Shown: positions 47,554 to 58,438, counted from the first letter of the stretch. The stretch is DNA of 64,000 nt from Lineolata rhizophorae (GCA_010093515.1 MU001675.1:290807-354806), one strand, 5' to 3'. Notes: generated by a model from the sequence alone, not told the origin. Numbers and translations: made by a program.

Positions 47554-50500
47554 CTACTTCTTCGCATTTTTCGCCGCTTTCAGCATAGAAATCCCACTCA
47601 TAATCGGCTGCGCAATGTGCATCGCCAACGGCGCATTAGCGCCCTCCTCCAGCACAAAAATGTACCTCACCATAAGCCTATCCGGATTGCTCACGACCCA
47701 AACTCCCCTATTCGTCAACAGATTGCCCGTCCCCGCAAGTTCGACCCCCAGCAGCACTCGCACTTTCTTGAACTTGCTGTTGCGCCAGGCGTGGTCGAGC
47801 TGGTGCGCGTATTGCAGCGCGTACGAAGGCTCGTTGGCGGCATAGATGCCGTTTCCAGAGATGGCGCCGTGGATCTCCAGGTTGGTGCCACTACAGACTT
47901 GGAGGCCCTGCTGGAGAATTGGGTATAGGCGGTCGAAGCGGGTGCCGTGGAAGACGATGCGCGTAGTGTCGTGGCCCCCTGACGCTTGCACCTCGGCCTC
48001 AAATCGGCTCTCTAAGTCCGGACTCGCGTTGGCGAGCACGAACTGGTGGATTTTAGGCATGTTGAGGATGCGGAGCTGGCCCGTGGCGGGCATGAGGTAA
48101 CCGCGGTAGGTGAAGCAAGCCCAGGAGAGAATGTCCTCGCAGTGCTTGCCGAAGCTTTGCACTGTACGGGCTAAGTCGTTGGTGCTGAAGCTGGATATCG
48201 CTGGAACTATATCTAGCGCACTATAGATGTCTGACTGGTCGCTGACAGGACAACCGACGAGTAATTTTGTGCTGTTCGCCTGGGCACTTCCATAGATGGC
48301 AGTGAGTAGAAGATCGACGACATCCGGATTATAACGTATATCCGCCAAGCGGACTTCCAGCTTTGCGCTTCTAGACGAAATGCTACACTTCCGCGAACAG
48401 GTCGTTGGGCGAATCAGCGTCGCGGTCAACATGCTCCCACACCAGCTGCATCTCTGGCCGTAGGTCTTGACGAAGGTGTCGATGAGATTGTGGATTTGTC
48501 CCAAATTGGTAAATCCGTGTCTTAAATGCCTCCAGAGTGTACGGCTCAGTTGTTGGATCACAGGAATGTGTGCTGAAGCCCACCAAACGGCATTTAATCC
48601 ATTCCCGGATCTATTAATGCGCCAGTAATCGCGTGTCGTGTACTCATAGCCGTGTGTATCAAAATTCAGAGAAAGGTCCACTTCCTTCTTGCTAACCACC
48701 CGGACGCGAATTAGGAGACTGCGGGCTGCCCCAAGAACGAGTGCCGACTTCTCAAGGTCTGAGAGATGACCGAGCGGAAAACAGATTTCATATTCACCTT
48801 CTCCAATTTGATCGGTGATGTCAGTCATTCCGACGGGTATTTCTGAGTGGGTATACTCCAATTCCGATTCGTCGATGATGATGCCGTCCAAGACCTGATA
48901 CGTTCCTGCGCGGTCCATTGCTTTCAAAGCTCGACGAATATTCTCCAGTCGCTCTGCTTCTGCTAGAAGAGCTCCGAAGTCATTTTCAAGCTGGTTAGCT
49001 GCTTCTTTCATCCTCTTCATTAGTTCCAAGCCTTTGATTCTCCCTTGGCTCTCCAAGACCAGGCCAAGAGTGTCTAATGCCACCTTGTCTTCCTGCGTCA
49101 ATGATCTGCATCGACGGTAGACTGCAAAAAAGCTTTCCACCACTTTCTTTGAACTGTTCTTTCTTTCGTGGATTTCCAGTATTCGCAAGCACGCTTTTTC
49201 GCCGTGTTGCGTGACGAGACTAGCCGAGAACAGAGCTCCAGCGATCTCGCTTACATTGGAGTTATTCATCTCCAATTGCCGAAGAATGGCCAGGAAAAGA
49301 GGGCTTATGATACCCTCCTTTTTTCTTATTACGTCAAGTACTTTTATAATACCGTCGGAGGCCTCTTTGACACCGGTGAGAGCGCACCACTTTAGGTGTG
49401 TAGATTCAATCTGACTTTCCAAGGACGATAAAAGCGGACAGTATTCCGAAAGAGTATCTGTCCATACATGTAATTCCGGTTGAAGGAGGAGGGAAGAAGA
49501 CTGATTTGTTGAAGAGATTAGTTCCCCGGTAACTGAGCGCAAGTCACTCAACCAGACGAACCATTCCTCGATTGTTGTCCGTTGAAAAATGTGGTCGACT
49601 ATGGTGGAAGATCGCTTTTCGATCATCGTCTGAATCAAACGAGCCCAGCAACTACTTCGTTCCGTTTGTAGAGCTGATAAAATCTGGACAAATTCAAAGC
49701 ATTCTCCATCACCTTGATTCTGGAGACACTGTCGTAATTTTTGAACCGCTTCCATTGGAAATCTGCATAGCTGAGCAAGACACGCTGCCCGAGAGGTGGA
49801 TGGCATTAGTGGACAGTCGGCAACTGCTAATACCACAGCACGTTGATTATTGTCGCCAGTCAGGGCCCAAAAATCCAAGAAAAGCCCCAGAAATTGTGCG
49901 TCGCCAGTGCCCAAGCTCTCTCCCGTAATGAGATGGTGTTCGACGAACTGCTGAAGCATTGTCGTAATGTTGGTCTGGGATATGTGGTTGGATGACGCTA
50001 TGGCATCACGGATTTCATTGAGAATCTGCATTTGCCGTTTCGACGGCCAGGAGTCAAACAGAAGCCGAATTCTAGGGTTGGTGATGTGAGACTGCCAAGG
50101 TGTGAACAGGATCCGTGTCCCAAACTCGTGGAGTTGCTTTTCTGCCGCGGGTTTGACGTCGCCGCTTTGCAGTTGAGCTAAGAGTCTATCCTGCATGTAT
50201 CTCAAGCAGGACCCTATTTTGTCAACGACCAACCACCCAAGCGATATCCGCAACTGACTTCCACTAGGACTATCAAGAACTGATAACAAGCCTGTTATGT
50301 TGTCCATCTGCGACTCGTCGTCATCTGAATTCATAAGTTGAAGGACGCGAGCAGCGACTGCAGGTTGGCCGATGTTCGCTACACTTTCCATAATTTGCAC
50401 AGACATCGCATCAATTGGTCTACTTGTGCACAAGAAAACAAGCAGTTTTCTGTTATTGCTGTGGGGACAGAGTCGATCTATAGCGTGGAAAAGCCGGGGG

Positions 50501-51447
50501 AACATTTCGTGTGCCTCGCTAATGCGGCCGCTCCGTAGAGTCAAGACGAACTGGCCGTAACGGATCTCACTCGTGGGAGTGTCTCGCAAATTGCCGATCA
50601 AACAGTCGTACAGGGTCTTCTTCTCCTTGTGACAGATGTCCGGGCCCTCCAGCGCAAGGATACCACGCAAACTCGCTCGTTCGTCGCTCGATAAATTATC
50701 CCAGAGCCTTATACGGAAGACGTTGGGTCGCCACCTCGCCCACATCAACCAATCCTTGAACATCATGTTGAGCTTTCCAACCGTGTCGGATGCTCCTGGA
50801 AGCCCGGCCGCCTCTTGTGTGGCATAGATAGACAGCCAGCTGGCGGAGGCATATGCCTGTGCCCATTGGCACTCGTTCGTCAACTCTTCCAACCTAGCCG
50901 CAAACTTTGCAAACGCTGATCGAAGAATACCCTGAACCATTGAGCCCCTCAGCAGGTCTGGCGCAATACCCTTTTCTGGAAGGGAAAGGCATGTCTCAAT
51001 GTGACGGCCGGCATCGTGGTCTTTGTCCGCTACCAGAGGCAACAGCGCCGCTGCCCACTGAGCCTCCAGATCCGTAACTGCTTTTGGGTTCACTTGATAG
51101 GCGGCTTGAATTGCTCGTAAGTATCTCTCGACGTTGAACTGCATGCCAGGGCTGATTCGTAGGCCTGCTGCGAGTAATTTCCGGACCGCCTCGGGTGACA
51201 TGGCATGCGCGCAAGCAATAATAGCCGCTTGTTCGTCATCGTGTTGTTGTATCAGCTGAAGCAGCTTTGTGTCTCGGTCCTCCGCGGTCAATTTCTTCTT
51301 CTTCTTCTTCAGGTACTGGTCGGTGATCCACCGAAGCTGGTACGAAGTCTCTGAGGGTGTGGTTGGGTCGAAGCCGTTTATGATCTGAGTTGTCGAGGCA
51401 TTTCGGATTTGTGAGTGCCACTGTGCGCTGCTCTGTCCTTGGCCCAT
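47554..51447 (-). CDS. PARP-like ADP-ribosyltransferase with helical body and zinc ribbon
   Basis: A single exon of 1297 residues. The C-terminal 150 residues are a PARP-type catalytic domain: FHGTRFDRLYPILQQGL (H1167), GNGIYAANEPSYA (Y1202), then VWVVSNPDRLMVRY. The third triad position, Glu in poly-ADP-ribosyl polymerases, aligns with Val near 1249, so mono-ADP-ribosylation or loss of activity is expected. Before it lies a zinc-ribbon-like C1000-x2-C1003-x13-C1017-x3-C1021, seen in fungal PARP proteins related to the PARP6/8 group. The first 800 residues look like a long alpha-helical solenoid without named repeats. The N-terminus MGQGQS fits the N-myristoylation pattern (Gly2, Ser6), suggesting membrane association. 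It lies 520 bp downstream of a TPR/U-box-like gene on the same strand. Target and cellular role are unknown. Confidence 0.85.
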   Translation of the reverse strand: MGQGQSSAQWHSQIRNASTTQIINGFDPTTPSETSYQLRWITDQYLKKKKKKLTAEDRDTKLLQLIQQHDDEQAAIIACAHAMSPEAVRKLLAAGLRISPGMQFNVERYLRAIQAAYQVNPKAVTDLEAQWAAALLPLVADKDHDAGRHIETCLSLPEKGIAPDLLRGSMVQGILRSAFAKFAARLEELTNECQWAQAYASASWLSIYATQEAAGLPGASDTVGKLNMMFKDWLMWARWRPNVFRIRLWDNLSSDERASLRGILALEGPDICHKEKKTLYDCLIGNLRDTPTSEIRYGQFVLTLRSGRISEAHEMFPRLFHAIDRLCPHSNNRKLLVFLCTSRPIDAMSVQIMESVANIGQPAVAARVLQLMNSDDDESQMDNITGLLSVLDSPSGSQLRISLGWLVVDKIGSCLRYMQDRLLAQLQSGDVKPAAEKQLHEFGTRILFTPWQSHITNPRIRLLFDSWPSKRQMQILNEIRDAIASSNHISQTNITTMLQQFVEHHLITGESLGTGDAQFLGLFLDFWALTGDNNQRAVVLAVADCPLMPSTSRAACLAQLCRFPMEAVQKLRQCLQNQGDGECFEFVQILSALQTERSSCWARLIQTMIEKRSSTIVDHIFQRTTIEEWFVWLSDLRSVTGELISSTNQSSSLLLQPELHVWTDTLSEYCPLLSSLESQIESTHLKWCALTGVKEASDGIIKVLDVIRKKEGIISPLFLAILRQLEMNNSNVSEIAGALFSASLVTQHGEKACLRILEIHERKNSSKKVVESFFAVYRRCRSLTQEDKVALDTLGLVLESQGRIKGLELMKRMKEAANQLENDFGALLAEAERLENIRRALKAMDRAGTYQVLDGIIIDESELEYTHSEIPVGMTDITDQIGEGEYEICFPLGHLSDLEKSALVLGAARSLLIRVRVVSKKEVDLSLNFDTHGYEYTTRDYWRINRSGNGLNAVWWASAHIPVIQQLSRTLWRHLRHGFTNLGQIHNLIDTFVKTYGQRCSWCGSMLTATLIRPTTCSRKCSISSRSAKLEVRLADIRYNPDVVDLLLTAIYGSAQANSTKLLVGCPVSDQSDIYSALDIVPAISSFSTNDLARTVQSFGKHCEDILSWACFTYRGYLMPATGQLRILNMPKIHQFVLANASPDLESRFEAEVQASGGHDTTRIVFHGTRFDRLYPILQQGLQVCSGTNLEIHGAISGNGIYAANEPSYALQYAHQLDHAWRNSKFKKVRVLLGVELAGTGNLLTNRGVWVVSNPDRLMVRYIFVLEEGANAPLAMHIAQPIMSGISMLKAAKNAKK

Positions 51448-51968
51448 CTCTCAAGTAAAGTGATCGGTTTGGCGCTAGAGTGGATGACCTCTTCGGTCGG
51501 TGATACTAGGAGTCGCAATAAAAGGGTGCTGCTAGAGGTATCTGGAGAAGTGGGGTCGGCATGCCTCTCGCGGGAACGGTCACGGTGGAAGAGAAGGCTG
51601 TGTGGCATCACAAAACTTGAACCATGGGTGTGCTGTGCAATATGCACAAGGGCCTAGGCTACGACGCGCCGAAGCTAATGACAGAAAAAATTTCAAGGTG
51701 GTAAGGCTGAAACGAAACTCCCCTACGTAAGGCTTCGAGAGTGCCTCAGAAGGTGCCGAAAGATATGGTATTTGGATTGCGCTACAGCAGAAAGATGCCT
51801 AATGTATAGAGTGGCAGAACGCTACCCAAGAATTCCCGAAACGCACGCATACGGGGCCCATGCCGTCAAAGCTGATAACTGACGAGATTTTCAATTGGAT
51901 GTGTTGACAGAAATGAGGCTGAACACCTGCATAACCGGCGAGGCTGTGCTGGACGTCGTCAAGTCTTA
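51448..51968. other. Promoter of the PARP-like gene
   Basis: About 520 bp between two minus-strand genes. Short frames are not convincing and I recognised no motif. Confidence 0.45.
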
Positions 51969-53330
51969 TCATTTGGATGACCGCAAGTACTTCACTGCCT
52001 GACCAATAAAATCCCCGGTTTTATGCAGGCAGACTCGGTTACCCTTAGCGTCTTGGACCGCCTCTCCAATGCTCATGTCGTACTCCCGATTAGTGTGACT
52101 GTCCATTGCAGGGACTCGAAGGGTATCAAGAACTTGCTGCTCAGCGACGGGCAGAGTTGCGACGTACGCGAGGAATTCATCAATCGCGTGCCGGCTGGTT
52201 AGCTGATCGGAACTCTGGTCGGCCATTAATGTCTTCCCGAGCCCGTCTAGCTGGTCAATGGTCGATCGTCGGACTCCTTTGGCCATCTGGCCTTGCTCTA
52301 TCGACAAGGCTGCGAGACGTTTTCCAATAGGATGCTGCACGATGGCACGGACGTCTGCGGTTGAGAACATATGCTTGCTGAGTGGCTGCCTCATCACACC
52401 GGAATTGGCTTCAATAGCTTGTGCCAGCTCCTCCATGTCCCACGCATAGCCGTCTTCGCTCACCCAGAAGTTTGACCTCGGAATGTCTTTAATGTCGTCG
52501 CCGAACATTGTCTCGCTGTTGACGTACTTGCGACCGAGCTCCTCGTGTTCTAAGTGCATGAGAGCGTGATCTGCGTGGATTTGGAGATGATCCGGAAGGT
52601 TGGCCCGCAAGGCTGCGACGCGCCTAGCGAGTGTCTCTCTGATTTGGTCGTCGTTGAGCTTTTGGGTGCCTTGAACTGAGCCCCGTATCCATCGCGTGGC
52701 GTTTTGAAAGTCGGCAACGGCGATGTCTAGTGCGTTAGGCCAGTCTGCACCCATCGTTCGAGCAAGGGCTCGGGCACTTCTCGGCGGGGTCGCAGCCACC
52801 ACCGCGCTTATCCTGCCGGTGCTCAAGTTCTCGAGGTCTCGGATTTGTTTCCTGGAGACGGGCGATAGATTATTTTCCTCATTGAACTTAGCCACGAGAA
52901 GTGTCTCCTCCAAAAGCATTTTTGCGCGCTCCTTCAGCCTCTCGTAGTTCTCCCGCAATTCCAGTTTCAACACTTCTACTTCTTCAGCAGCCTTAGGGAG
53001 AGACACGGGCTCAGGAGCCCTCGTCGAGAATCTTTTTTTGGAACGACTTGATTCTCCTTGATCTTCGCTCGTCGACGTGGTGGAGAAGGTCGCAGTCCAG
53101 TTGGTGGCTTCAGGATCGAGTGGATCGATGCGCAGTATTTCTTGAGCAATGCTGATGACCGAGTCGGTCCATCCGCACGCGATATACTGCTCAACCAACA
53201 ACTTTCGTGGCTCTATTGCGAGTGGATCCATTTCGATTGCTTCGTAGAGGTCGTTAAGGAGTGAATGGTCAGGGCCTTCAGAATTGAACCCGTCCATGCT
53301 GCCACCTGGAGTGGAGATGAGTATTTCCAA
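51969..53330 (-). CDS. TPR-type protein with a U-box-like segment
   Basis: A single exon of 453 residues. Residues about 22-75 form TPR-like helical pairs (LLNDLYEAIEMDPLAIEPRK, then a second pair ending RIDPLDPEA). A charged coiled coil follows at 112-150. At 283-340, IPRSNFWVSEDGYAWDMEEL, then RQPLSKHMFSTADVRAIVQHP, has the spacing and key aromatic/Pro/His positions of a U-box, the E2-binding fold of some ubiquitin ligases, but it is divergent and no zinc ligands are present. The C-terminus is helical and ends in a small basic tail. The neighbour on the same strand is the PARP-like gene. A link between ubiquitin-type signalling and ADP-ribosylation is possible but inferred only from adjacency. 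Confidence 0.7.
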   Translation of the reverse strand: MEILISTPGGSMDGFNSEGPDHSLLNDLYEAIEMDPLAIEPRKLLVEQYIACGWTDSVISIAQEILRIDPLDPEATNWTATFSTTSTSEDQGESSRSKKRFSTRAPEPVSLPKAAEEVEVLKLELRENYERLKERAKMLLEETLLVAKFNEENNLSPVSRKQIRDLENLSTGRISAVVAATPPRSARALARTMGADWPNALDIAVADFQNATRWIRGSVQGTQKLNDDQIRETLARRVAALRANLPDHLQIHADHALMHLEHEELGRKYVNSETMFGDDIKDIPRSNFWVSEDGYAWDMEELAQAIEANSGVMRQPLSKHMFSTADVRAIVQHPIGKRLAALSIEQGQMAKGVRRSTIDQLDGLGKTLMADQSSDQLTSRHAIDEFLAYVATLPVAEQQVLDTLRVPAMDSHTNREYDMSIGEAVQDAKGNRVCLHKTGDFIGQAVKYLRSSK

Positions 53331-53770
53331 GATTTTTTGAAAGGACAGGACTTAAATGCATGAGAAGGATGTTTTGGGAGAGACTAAGCTGGACACGGCA
53401 AAGTACAACCTTGCGTGCCCCCACGGGCTCCCCACAGCCACACAAGCAGCATCCGTGGAACCAATAGATGAATTTGCTAAACGAGGACCACGCTAAGCAG
53501 CAAGGCTCTCTGCTAGCTGTTTTTAGATGACTTAGTGTTTGAGTACACTGGGCCATGTATGTTAGTCTTCACTCTTATTACCTGCCGACGTGCATTCAGT
53601 AAGAATCGACCTTAGCGCAGAGTGAGTCAGGGGTCGACCTAATAATCTAGTGGCTTATACTGCACGTGACCGCTATCGATAAGCTTCCCAGAGACATCCG
53701 CGTCCGCTTGTGAGACTCAAACCAATCATCCACTAGACACGACATCTGCCATCTTCATCTTACAGTCACC
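53331..53770. promoter_or_regulatory. Divergent promoter between the TPR/U-box-like gene and MDM35
   Basis: 440 bp separate the two start codons on opposite strands. It contains a GTGACCGCTATCGATAAGC stretch at about 53666-53684. No known site is assigned. Confidence 0.4.
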
Positions 53771-54298
53771 ATGTCTGCCTCACTTGCTCCCGAATGCAAC
53801 GAGGTTAAGGAGTAAGGTGTTCTAATCCCAAGCGTGTATTTCTCTCCTGACGGCGTCCAGACGATATGACAGCTGTTTCCTCAAGTGGTACAGCGAAAGT
53901 AAGAGAAGTTGCTCTATTTCTCTATCAAAACACAGTCCTACATTTGCGGATACCACATGCGTAGCTGAGTGTCGTCATCCAGAAAAGCAGAGAAAATGAT
54001 AATACGCTGACCCTTCTATTTTAATAGAGTTTCTCCGGGGTAATGCAAAGACTGACGAGTGCGCGCCTTTATTCAAGCAATACAAGGATTGTTTAAGTGT
54101 CAGTTATCTTTATTCCCCGCGTTTTCCGATTAATGTCTTTAACCGCCATCTACCTGTCTCCACTTATGATTTACCTGGGCTTACCTGACTTCTTGTCGAG
54201 TACAGAAAGCTTTGAAAGAGCGAGGCATAGATACCATGGTCGAGGAAGCACGTGCGAACCAGAAAGAGCTTGACGCAGAGTACATGAAAACGAGCTAG
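53771..54298 (+). CDS. MDM35: MDM35, twin CX9C mitochondrial intermembrane-space protein
   Basis: Four exons, 53771-53811, 53861-53898, 54028-54098 and 54206-54298, encode 80 residues. The product starts MSASLAPECNEVKERYDSC and carries both twin CX9C motifs: C9-x9-C19 and, in exon 3, CAPLFKQYKDC. The sequence between them, LKWYSEKFLRG, is diagnostic. The C-terminus continues KALKERGIDTMVEEAR. MDM35 (TRIAP1 in animals) is imported by the MIA40 disulfide relay and binds UPS1/UPS2 to shuttle phosphatidic acid and phosphatidylserine across the intermembrane space, supporting cardiolipin synthesis. All exons are too short to stand out as open frames; the splice phases (2, 1, 0) and motif continuity fix the model. 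The third intron uses a GTCAGT donor. Confidence 0.92.
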
Positions 54299-54739
54299 TA
54301 GTAACCTTGGCTGTAAGTATCTGATCTATCTGTATCTCCTGAAACATGCTAGCATGGTAACATTCCTCTAGAATTTGGTGCTCGAGTGGCGACAGTTGTA
54401 AGATAGTTTTGGCGACAGTTGTGAAATAGTTTCTACTGTACGAGCATAGCCTAGGTCCATTGCTACTCTTTTGCGTTCGTAAATACGGCCTTCTCCACAA
54501 GGTTTAAGCATGCGAAATGAGGCATAGAAAGACTACGCTGCAAAATGCATATCGTTGGAACTCTATTGCATCCCATTCTTAGCGTGTATTCGATCTAATA
54601 ATACAAGCAGAGCAGACATGCTTTCCTGGGGTATCCCGACCATGAATTACTCATCCACCACTAAGACGTCCACTCTCCAATCATTTGACATGTTAACCCC
54701 ACAGGGCCTATATGCCTTCCTGGACCGTCTGTTCTCCGG
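54299..54739. other. Spacer between convergent MDM35 and ELYS-type genes
   Basis: About 440 bp of 3' flank. No gene or repeat was seen. Confidence 0.45.
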
Positions 54740-55895
54740 TTATACGACCCATTCTCCCATTCCCAGCTCGCCCCTCCCTCCAGTTCCTCTACCTAGTCCT
54801 TCCCTCACGCCTTCCCAACTTAAGCCTTCAATTCTCCTCCCTGCCAAATGTCTTCCCTCCTCCAACGCCTTCCCGACACGCCCCCTCGCCACCCTCCTCA
54901 TCATGACCGTATCCCTCGCCCCATGGAGACCTCTGCCTTTGCCTTCCAACAAAAACTGTTCGAACCATTCTTCCTCCTCGTTCGTTAGTGGTAGATCAAC
55001 GAGTTCAACACCACGCTCGGCACGCGTATTTGTCCCCTGGTTTGCCGCACTCGACGGCGCAGTCTGCGGCGTCGTGAGCGCGGAGGTTATGAGGACCTCA
55101 AGGAGAGAGCGGTGCGTGTGCGCGGGTTGGGAACGGAGGAAGAAGTAAGCGGAGGAGAGCGACGCGGCGCAGAGGTGGGAGAAGGTGTTCGTCAGGAGCG
55201 CGTGCGGAGTAAGGGGAGGAGAGATGGTATGGAAGAAGGATAGAGCGAGGTCGGGGCTAGCGGGCGCGGTAGTGGTCGTGCTCGACGAGTGCTCGAGGAG
55301 GATGGAGAGTATGTCAGTTGGAAAGGTGGCAGTGAGAGAAGGCTGGGTGAGGTATTCGGTAGCAGCCTATGCGGTTTTTGGACGTGTTAGCATTGAACCC
55401 AGTGTTGTTGGCGCCTTGCGCGGCGGCATACCTCGAATTGGAGATGGTCTAGCAACCACAAGCCTTGCATGAACACCCAATACTTAGGTGGAAGATAGCA
55501 TCCCTTCGCAAAGTCTTCCGCGGGATCTTGTCCTTGCTCGGCCTTACAGTCCTTTAGAAGGTAGAAGAGCAGTGACTGCTTGAAATGAAGCGCGTTCTGC
55601 GACTGGACAATCTGCCTGTGCAGTTGCCGCAGGGAATTGTTGTCATGCGGAGGATAGAGTTCAACTCCTAGTTCGTCGTGTTACTTCTAAATCCATGAAG
55701 CTGTGTAATATTCTGCGCGCACATATGACACGCGGCTGGCTACACACCTTTGACCTGAAGTTGATTGAGCAGCCGGTCGAAAAAGAGCTTGTGGAGAGCG
55801 CGGCGGTTGTTTGTTATGGCGTTGGCAATGGAAGAGGAGTGGTGATATTTAGGATTGAAACGAAAGACGTCGTCGAACTCCTCGATCTTTATCAT
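54740..55895 (-). CDS. ELYS-type nuclear pore protein
   Basis: Three exons, 55895-55748, 55667-55432 and 55366-54740, give 336 residues. Introns of 80 and 65 nt have GTGTGT and GTATGC donors, CTAG and ATAG acceptors, and phases 1 and 0. The protein starts MIKIEEFDDVFRFNP, contains KLFFDRLL, then LYPPHDNNSLRQLH, ALHFKQSLLFYLLKD, and KYWVFMQGLWLLDHLQFE, followed by AATEYLTQPSL and a helical end. This is the ELYS domain pattern of fungal Ely5-like nucleoporins, which attach to the Nup107-160 outer ring of the nuclear pore. The size fits fungal members, which are far shorter than animal ELYS. The C-terminal 90 residues are Gly/Arg-rich. Plus-strand frames over this interval are shadows. Confidence 0.87.
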
Positions 55896-56895
55896 GATGG
55901 AGAGTGCGTGTTCCTCAGCAGGTCTCGTGGGTGGCCGGTGCGGGTTGGTGTTAGCGACCCGCCATGGCTCGTTAGGTCATCTTTCGGGGATTATAAAGTC
56001 CGCGAGGGCTGGGCGGCACCCACATATGCCGAAATCACAGCGTGGGCGCAACCCCCTTCCTCCTAATTTTCAGCGCGACGTAATACTAGAAGGGTCAAAA
56101 ATTGCTAAGAAGAACCGTCTTGCGTGCAGTAGATTTTCTACATCTTAATTTATGAGAGTTTTTTTTTTGTCAAGCGTCACAGAGCGTACGGTGTTAAACA
56201 GATCGCATTGATGAGGTTGCAGAGGAAGTGGTAAGTTCTACTCTGCGATCTGCGTATGCTGCACGGAGCGAAACTGGGGCCGGCATTACGCGGCCGCGAA
56301 CTCACGTACTATGGCTGCCGTTTATGATATCCACGACGTTTTTTAGACTCTAGAGGGCGCCTTTTGCGGAAGATCGGCGTACGCATGGCTCAATTTCACA
56401 GGAGCGCGCTTGGCCGAATTTCACGATCATCCCTCTCTACAGCATGGCACAAAAGCATTCAAGCAAAAGGTCGGGTATGAGGAAGATCTTCCAGAACAAC
56501 CGACGGCCTAGGATGCCAAAATATCAAGCACACTCATCAAAAACCTGTTTATCGCCCACACTCTTCTAAAGCGGTGTGCCAAACTCTTGACTATTACGTT
56601 CGACCCCAGTCCTACATGCCTGCGTAGAGATTTGGTTGGCTCATCATTTTGCTGCGCAAGAGAACGCTCCTTGGCTTATTGAATTACACCACCTACTTGA
56701 TTAGATTAAGCATTTCGTTCATAATTAGATGGACCCGAAACCAGAGCCAGGCACAATCTGCAACGACAAGGACGGCAGTGAAAATGACAGTAGAAATGAT
56801 ACCTTTCACCTCCCTCACTTGTTACCGAACGGTATACTCCGCAGAACGTGTACCGAGTTGTATACGCAGAAGGAAAGTTGCCGTTCCTTGACTCT
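55896..56895. other. 1-kb spacer, promoter of the ELYS-type gene
   Basis: Between two minus-strand genes. A T-run occurs near 56160-56168. Otherwise no gene, RNA or repeat is supportable. Confidence 0.45.
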
Positions 56896-57910
56896 TCAAA
56901 CATCCGTAGTACCAATGTACACTACCATGACTGCAGCATATGCCGCAGTTGCTCCCAAGATCTCCGGTTTAGACGCGCGACTTGCAAGCGAGAGTATAGC
57001 ACTGAATAGAATGACAGCAACAGAGACAGTTATCAACCGCGCTGCTCTGGTCTCTTTGAAAGTCATGATCATCATCGGAACGAGTAGACACACCCCACCA
57101 ATCATTGCCATGAGAAATCGTCCTAACTTCTCTATAAAAAGAGAAGGTAGGTACTTCCGATGATGGCCTTGCTCGTCGACTTTATCGTCATCCACCGCTG
57201 TTGGTCCCTGCCCATTCTCTAGCGTCCTTCCACTGTACGCTGGTCTGACTTGACCAAAAAAGGTATATTTCACTCTGTCTGGGAAGATCTTGTGAAGGAA
57301 TCGATCCATTGGATCCCAACATTGTCTAGGTTTCAATTCGTATTCGTGCTCTGACATTGAAAATTCATCGATCTTGTCCGGGCGGTCTTTTAACTCACTA
57401 GCATAGCTCGAGCTGTTAAGCTTGCCATAACTACTCTTCGATGTGAGCCATTCCCTCCGGATCACCGCTTCGAGGTTGTTCACTGCTTCAGCTAGCCCTC
57501 GTTAGTTGTTTTTTCAGTTGGTATTTTTGTTCTATACACTTACTATGATCACGCAACAGAGATCGCAAATTTTCTAGTTGCTTTTTCTCCTCCGTCTTAT
57601 CCAACTTGATTCCGCCGTCCAATGCCAGCGTGTGCGCAAGTCTGCAAAGATCTCGCTCGTAGTAGAGGATGCTAAGGACATGTAGCGTTTCAAATCCACA
57701 AACTCGGTAGTTATCTGAAAGATAGATCTCGTGGGCTTTCTCCCATAGCGAGTTTTCGTTTGTAACCGTTGTCGGAGGTCTTAGTGGTGATGTCGACATG
57801 GTGGGCAAAGTGTTTGATCGGCCAGACGACTTCGACGTGATGAGAGGGGTAAGTACGGCAGGTCTCACATTAGGAAAGGCCTCTTTTAAAACAGACTTTG
57901 CACCTTGCAT
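56896..57910 (-). CDS. DUF6594-type membrane protein
   Basis: Exon 1 (57910-57544) and exon 2 (57491-56896) are joined by a 52-nt phase-1 intron (GTAAGT donor, GCTAG acceptor) to give 320 residues. The cytosolic part has the family pattern: a region around CGFETLHVLSILYYERDLCRL, then a coiled stretch to LLRDHTEAV. The C-terminus has three close hydrophobic helices: LGRFLMAMIGGVCLLVPMMI, a second with ITVSVAVILFSAILSL, and a third ending AAYAAVMVVYIG. DUF6594 proteins are abundant in filamentous ascomycetes and have no known biochemical role; they often lie near incompatibility or patatin-type genes. The frame is open upstream of 57910 without an ATG, so 57910 is the first possible start; an internal ATG beginning MSTSPLRPP is another option. 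Confidence 0.82.
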
Positions 57911-58438
57911 ATGAGGCTCAGGAACTGCGTCCCGATGTCTCAAGACACAGCCTTGGCCTTGGCAAGGCTAGAGCACTGAGATCTTCAGGGTGAAAGAAAA
58001 AGCCGATTAAAAGCCCAACACTACTGCCACACATGCCAATTGCGTACTCATTACACTGCAGGCTTCGGATTTCAGCCGATCGTCGCCCGCGGCTTGACGC
58101 CCCAAATCACATTGGGGGTGGCGGTGGTTGCCCCTACCATTTGATTTGCTGATAGCCCGGCAACGAGGGATGTCCCCTCCTCACAGCCCCTCTTGCGCGA
58201 TTTTCCATTTCACCCTAGATCGTTTTATCTCGAAGTGGCTTGCAGTCAGTCGGCGCCTGGCAGGCAACTCTACAGATGCACATTGCTCTATTAGGCGACT
58301 GGTTCAAGGCTGGAATCTTGAGCATATAAACTTATCAATATCCAGGCCGAACTGAGCCTTGCGCTTCTGTACCGACCTGGCTACGAGGCTGTACGGTTGT
58401 TTCTGCTTTTACTATCTCCAAGCGGAGGAATTGCAAAC
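57911..58438. promoter_or_regulatory. Bidirectional promoter between DUF6594 and patatin genes
   Basis: 528 bp separate the two ATGs, which point away from each other. A TATAAA box at 58325-58330 lies 109 bp before the patatin start. Shared regulation of the two genes is plausible. Confidence 0.55.

Noticed and set aside
54555-55472. Plus-strand frames of 197 and 95 codons
   Set aside because: They are antisense to the spliced ELYS-type gene, whose protein has clear family segments.
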